Source: Anaerocolumna xylanovorans DSM 12503
GTDB lineage: Bacteria > Bacillota > Clostridia > Lachnospirales > Lachnospiraceae
Assembly (NCBI RefSeq): GCF_900143645.1
Contig: NZ_FRFD01000010.1
Coordinates: 153,406 to 217,405, forward strand
DNA: 64,000 nucleotides
Reading direction: 5' to 3'
Notes under the pieces: generated by a model
What the model was told of the DNA's origin: nothing
Seen by the model: the letters and a program-made list of their open reading frames with translations, nothing else
The model's database searches: none
Translations under genes and position numbers: made by a program
Part shown: positions 62,179 to 64,000 of the stretch, in pieces
Position numbering within the stretch: the stretch's first letter is position 1
Layout: each line of letters begins with the position of its first letter

Positions 62179-62781
62179 TTACCTGTTTTTTCTAAAAACC
62201 CCTGGGGATACGCCCGTCCCGTTCTTAAAAAAACGGTAAAAGGAAGATACCCCTCCAAACCCTACGGCATATGCAATGCTAATAATTTCATCTTTCGTTT
62301 CAAGCAATAACCGCTTTGCCTCTTCCAGACGCAAGTTACCAACATATTCTGCCAGAGTAACTCCGTATTCTTCCTTAAAGATTTCAGCCATGCGGTGTTT
62401 GGATACTCCAAGCTCCTTTAGTTCCTGATTCAGCTCACAGCTTTTGTAGAAGGAATCTTCCAAGAGCTGTTTGGCCTTTTCTGCTATTTCCCTGATTGGC
62501 TGATAGTCTAAAAGATCGCTCCTGCACCTCTTGCAGGGACGAAAGCCAGCTGCTCTTGCCTCTTTTGCAGTATCAAAAAAGCAAACGTTCTCACGCTTTG
62601 GTATTTTAGATTTACAGGAAGGGCGGCAATAGATCCCGGTAGATTTGACCGCATAAAAGAAGATACCGTCATAAGCGGTATCATTTTCGGATACTGCTCT
62701 CCACATTTCTTCCTGTTTTATTTCATCCTGCCTTATCTCTTCCCATTTTATATCTTTTCGTTCCATATCTTCTTGCTTCAT
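62179..62781 (-). CDS. ada: Ada-type methylphosphotriester DNA methyltransferase and AraC-type activator
   Basis: 200 residues. The Ada zinc domain has its four cysteines at C52 (acceptor, YCRPSC), C56, C83 and C86 (RPCKRCRSD); methyl transfer from a phosphotriester to the first cysteine activates DNA binding. Residues 100-200 hold an AraC HTH pair (ELGVSKHRMAEIFKEEYGVT and SIAYAVGFGGVSSFYRFFKN). There is no Ogt domain, so it is an AdaA-type protein with ogt separate downstream. The first 25 residues are an unusual run of Lys/Glu/Asp words (KQEDMERKDIKWEEIRQDEI) that may come from a misassigned start. Its ATG overlaps the alkA stop by four bases. Confidence 0.92.
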   Translation of the reverse strand: MKQEDMERKDIKWEEIRQDEIKQEEMWRAVSENDTAYDGIFFYAVKSTGIYCRPSCKSKIPKRENVCFFDTAKEARAAGFRPCKRCRSDLLDYQPIREIAEKAKQLLEDSFYKSCELNQELKELGVSKHRMAEIFKEEYGVTLAEYVGNLRLEEAKRLLLETKDEIISIAYAVGFGGVSSFYRFFKNGTGVSPGVFRKNR

Positions 62782-63434
62782 TTCTTTGCTGCCCCCTTAC
62801 TTTTCGCAGGTGCATAGTCACGCATTTCGGGAATAGCCCCTCCGGCAACAGCCCAGAGATATAGGCTTGCCACTGTTCCATAGGGTGAATACCGCCTTGC
62901 ATATTTATCAAATTTTTTTCTGTCAACATTTTTATGATGATACAGCATGCGTATGCCTCGGTGTATCGCAAGATCTCCATAGCTTACAATGTCAGGACGC
63001 TGCATGGAAAATATCATAATCATTTCAGCAGTCCAAACACCGATACCCTTTAGAGCCGAAAGCTCTTTTATGATTTCCTCATCTGTCATATCATGAAGCC
63101 TGTCTATGTCAAATTCCTTATTTCTGACCTTTTCGGCAAAGTCTTTGATGTATCCGGCCTTTTTATATGTCATACCAAGCTTTTGCAGTTCTTCCGGTTC
63201 AAGTGAACATATTGTCCCGGCATTGACACTTTCAAGTCTCTCTTTAAGCCTCCTCCAGATAGTTTCCTGGGCACTTGTTGAAATCTGCTGCCCAATGATA
63301 TGATGAACCACCGAAGAGAACAGGTCACTGTCAACGGGCCGGTATATGTGTCCTATCCTGTCAATTGCCTCACTTAAAAGCTTATCACGGCTTTTTAAGA
63401 ATTCTATTTCTTCTTTGCCATATTCAAAATACAA
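62778..63434 (-). CDS. alkA: DNA-3-methyladenine glycosylase II (AlkA family)
   Basis: 218 residues. Excises alkylated bases such as 3-methyladenine. The helix-hairpin-helix LKGIGVWTAEM (about 128-138) and the catalytic aspartate D154 in IVSYGDLAIHRG are intact, and HHIIGQQISTSAQETIWRRL is the standard opening of the HhH-GPD fold. The C-terminus is basic (APAKSKGAAKK). It is the first gene of alkA-ada-ogt with ATGA overlap to ada, so the genes are co-translated and probably induced by methylated Ada. GGAGGTGATTATT precedes the ATG. Confidence 0.95.
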   Translation of the reverse strand: MYFEYGKEEIEFLKSRDKLLSEAIDRIGHIYRPVDSDLFSSVVHHIIGQQISTSAQETIWRRLKERLESVNAGTICSLEPEELQKLGMTYKKAGYIKDFAEKVRNKEFDIDRLHDMTDEEIIKELSALKGIGVWTAEMIMIFSMQRPDIVSYGDLAIHRGIRMLYHHKNVDRKKFDKYARRYSPYGTVASLYLWAVAGGAIPEMRDYAPAKSKGAAKK

Positions 63435-63512
63435 ATAATCACCTCCGATAAAATAACTATAGCATATGCAGTATACAGCTTTCTTCTCAATATGGGATAT
63501 CTAATTTAATTT

Positions 63513-64000
63513 TTAAAAGCCATAGTCACCATCTATAAGAATCACCTTTATTCTATCCTTGATAAACTGCCCTGTTATTAAAACAAAATCATTGCAAATC
63601 CGCTGTTCATGCCTGCAATCAATACATCTGCCTAATTTTGTACAGGGCGTATCTTTATTTAGCCTCTTCGCATCAAGAGGTGCTGCAATCTGCCTTGTAC
63701 GTTTAATAGCCGCTTCTGCCGTATCTGCCAGCTTATTCGTTCCTGCTACAACAATCACCTGTTTTGGTCCATAAAGCATAGGTGCTACACGGCTTCCGTT
63801 TCCGTCAATGTTAAACAGCTCTCCGCCTGCTGTGATGGCATTGGTGCCTGTTATAAATGTATCCGTTTCAAAATTTTTTATATAAAGCGCCCGCTTTTCC
63901 TCGGAAGTCAATCCCTTCTGATGCTTATCATAAAAGATAAAATCTCCGTTTTTAAGGTAATTAAAAACTCCTGTTTCTTCTAAGGTAACCGAATCCCCGC
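63513..64000 (-). CDS. LUD-domain protein (LutC/YkgG family), partial at right edge
   Basis: The frame is open past the window edge: before the apparent TTG start at 63911 it continues as FNYLKNGDFIFYDKHQKG, so the 5' end lies outside. The visible part has the lactate-utilisation (LUD, DUF162) features: NAITAGGELFNIDGNGSRVA, then GPKQVIVVAGTNKLA, then IAAPLDAKRL, and a cysteine cluster in CTKLGRCIDCRHEQRIC. Stand-alone LUD proteins of this subtype are common in Clostridia and of uncertain function. The gene ends 78 bp before alkA with no obvious terminator between them. Confidence 0.85.
   Translation of the reverse strand, partial: GDSVTLEETGVFNYLKNGDFIFYDKHQKGLTSEEKRALYIKNFETDTFITGTNAITAGGELFNIDGNGSRVAPMLYGPKQVIVVAGTNKLADTAEAAIKRTRQIAAPLDAKRLNKDTPCTKLGRCIDCRHEQRICNDFVLITGQFIKDRIKVILIDGDYGF

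Noticed and set aside
1..64000. tRNA or rRNA genes
   Set aside because: Scanned for tRNA T-loop words and rRNA landmarks by eye; none had a matching cloverleaf context. A tRNAscan-SE run would settle this.

Overview
The window looks like chromosome from a spore-forming, anaerobic Lachnospiraceae-type Clostridium. It carries an alpha/beta-type spore protein (SASP), an AddAB recombination nuclease, DegV, a low-GC xylose operon with a ROK repressor, many Rho-independent terminators and AGGAGG ribosome sites. No rRNA or tRNA gene was seen. One 6S-like RNA gene is supported by its own promoter and terminator.

Layout. 1-7.6 kb: edge of an XRE regulator, an HXXEE membrane protein divergent from a TetR regulator, xylAB with a divergent ROK regulator (xylR), a diacylglycerol-kinase-type lipid kinase overlapping a SASP gene. 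7.7-17.5 kb: a chemoreceptor with a long charged N-terminal tail, then addB-addA. 17.6-29.5 kb: a single-TM protein, a LuxR-type regulator, gldA, and a galactoside locus (membrane-bound AraC-type sensor, ABC binding protein, two permeases, heterodimeric LacL/LacM beta-galactosidase). 29.5-38.3 kb: DegV, NAD synthetase, 6S-like RNA, a two-component system, a secreted Ig-like protein, flotillin and NfeD. 38.4-40.5 kb: an ABC-F ATPase behind a long attenuator leader that encodes a 30-residue peptide. 40.5-60.9 kb: an AT-rich accessory island. 61-64 kb: GNAT, then alkA-ada-ogt for alkylation repair, then the edge of a LUD-domain protein.

The accessory island is the most unusual part. It encodes a 2445-residue secreted protein with, in order, a subtilisin-like S8 protease, a Thr-Pro linker, a DUF6531/RHS-YD-repeat shell interrupted by a cohesin-like plus dockerin insert, and a C-terminal GH24-type lysozyme. 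A membrane-anchored candidate immunity gene overlaps its 3' end. Downstream lies a silent alternative tip: a 126-bp near-perfect copy of the linker followed by a broken GH19-type hydrolase, then small candidate toxin and immunity genes, one with a one-base frameshift. This is the arrangement expected of a polymorphic toxin that changes its tip by recombination. Two large surface proteins (RCC1 repeats; BspA-type leucine-rich repeats with FIVAR-like and cohesin-like domains) lie upstream, and an IS110 remnant marks the right side.

A second theme is a family of palindrome arrays spread through the core genes. Two near-identical copies sit directly upstream of gene starts (luxR-type gene and permease). 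A related array has entered addA in frame, a different one forms the 3' end of xylR, and another abuts the flotillin stop codon.
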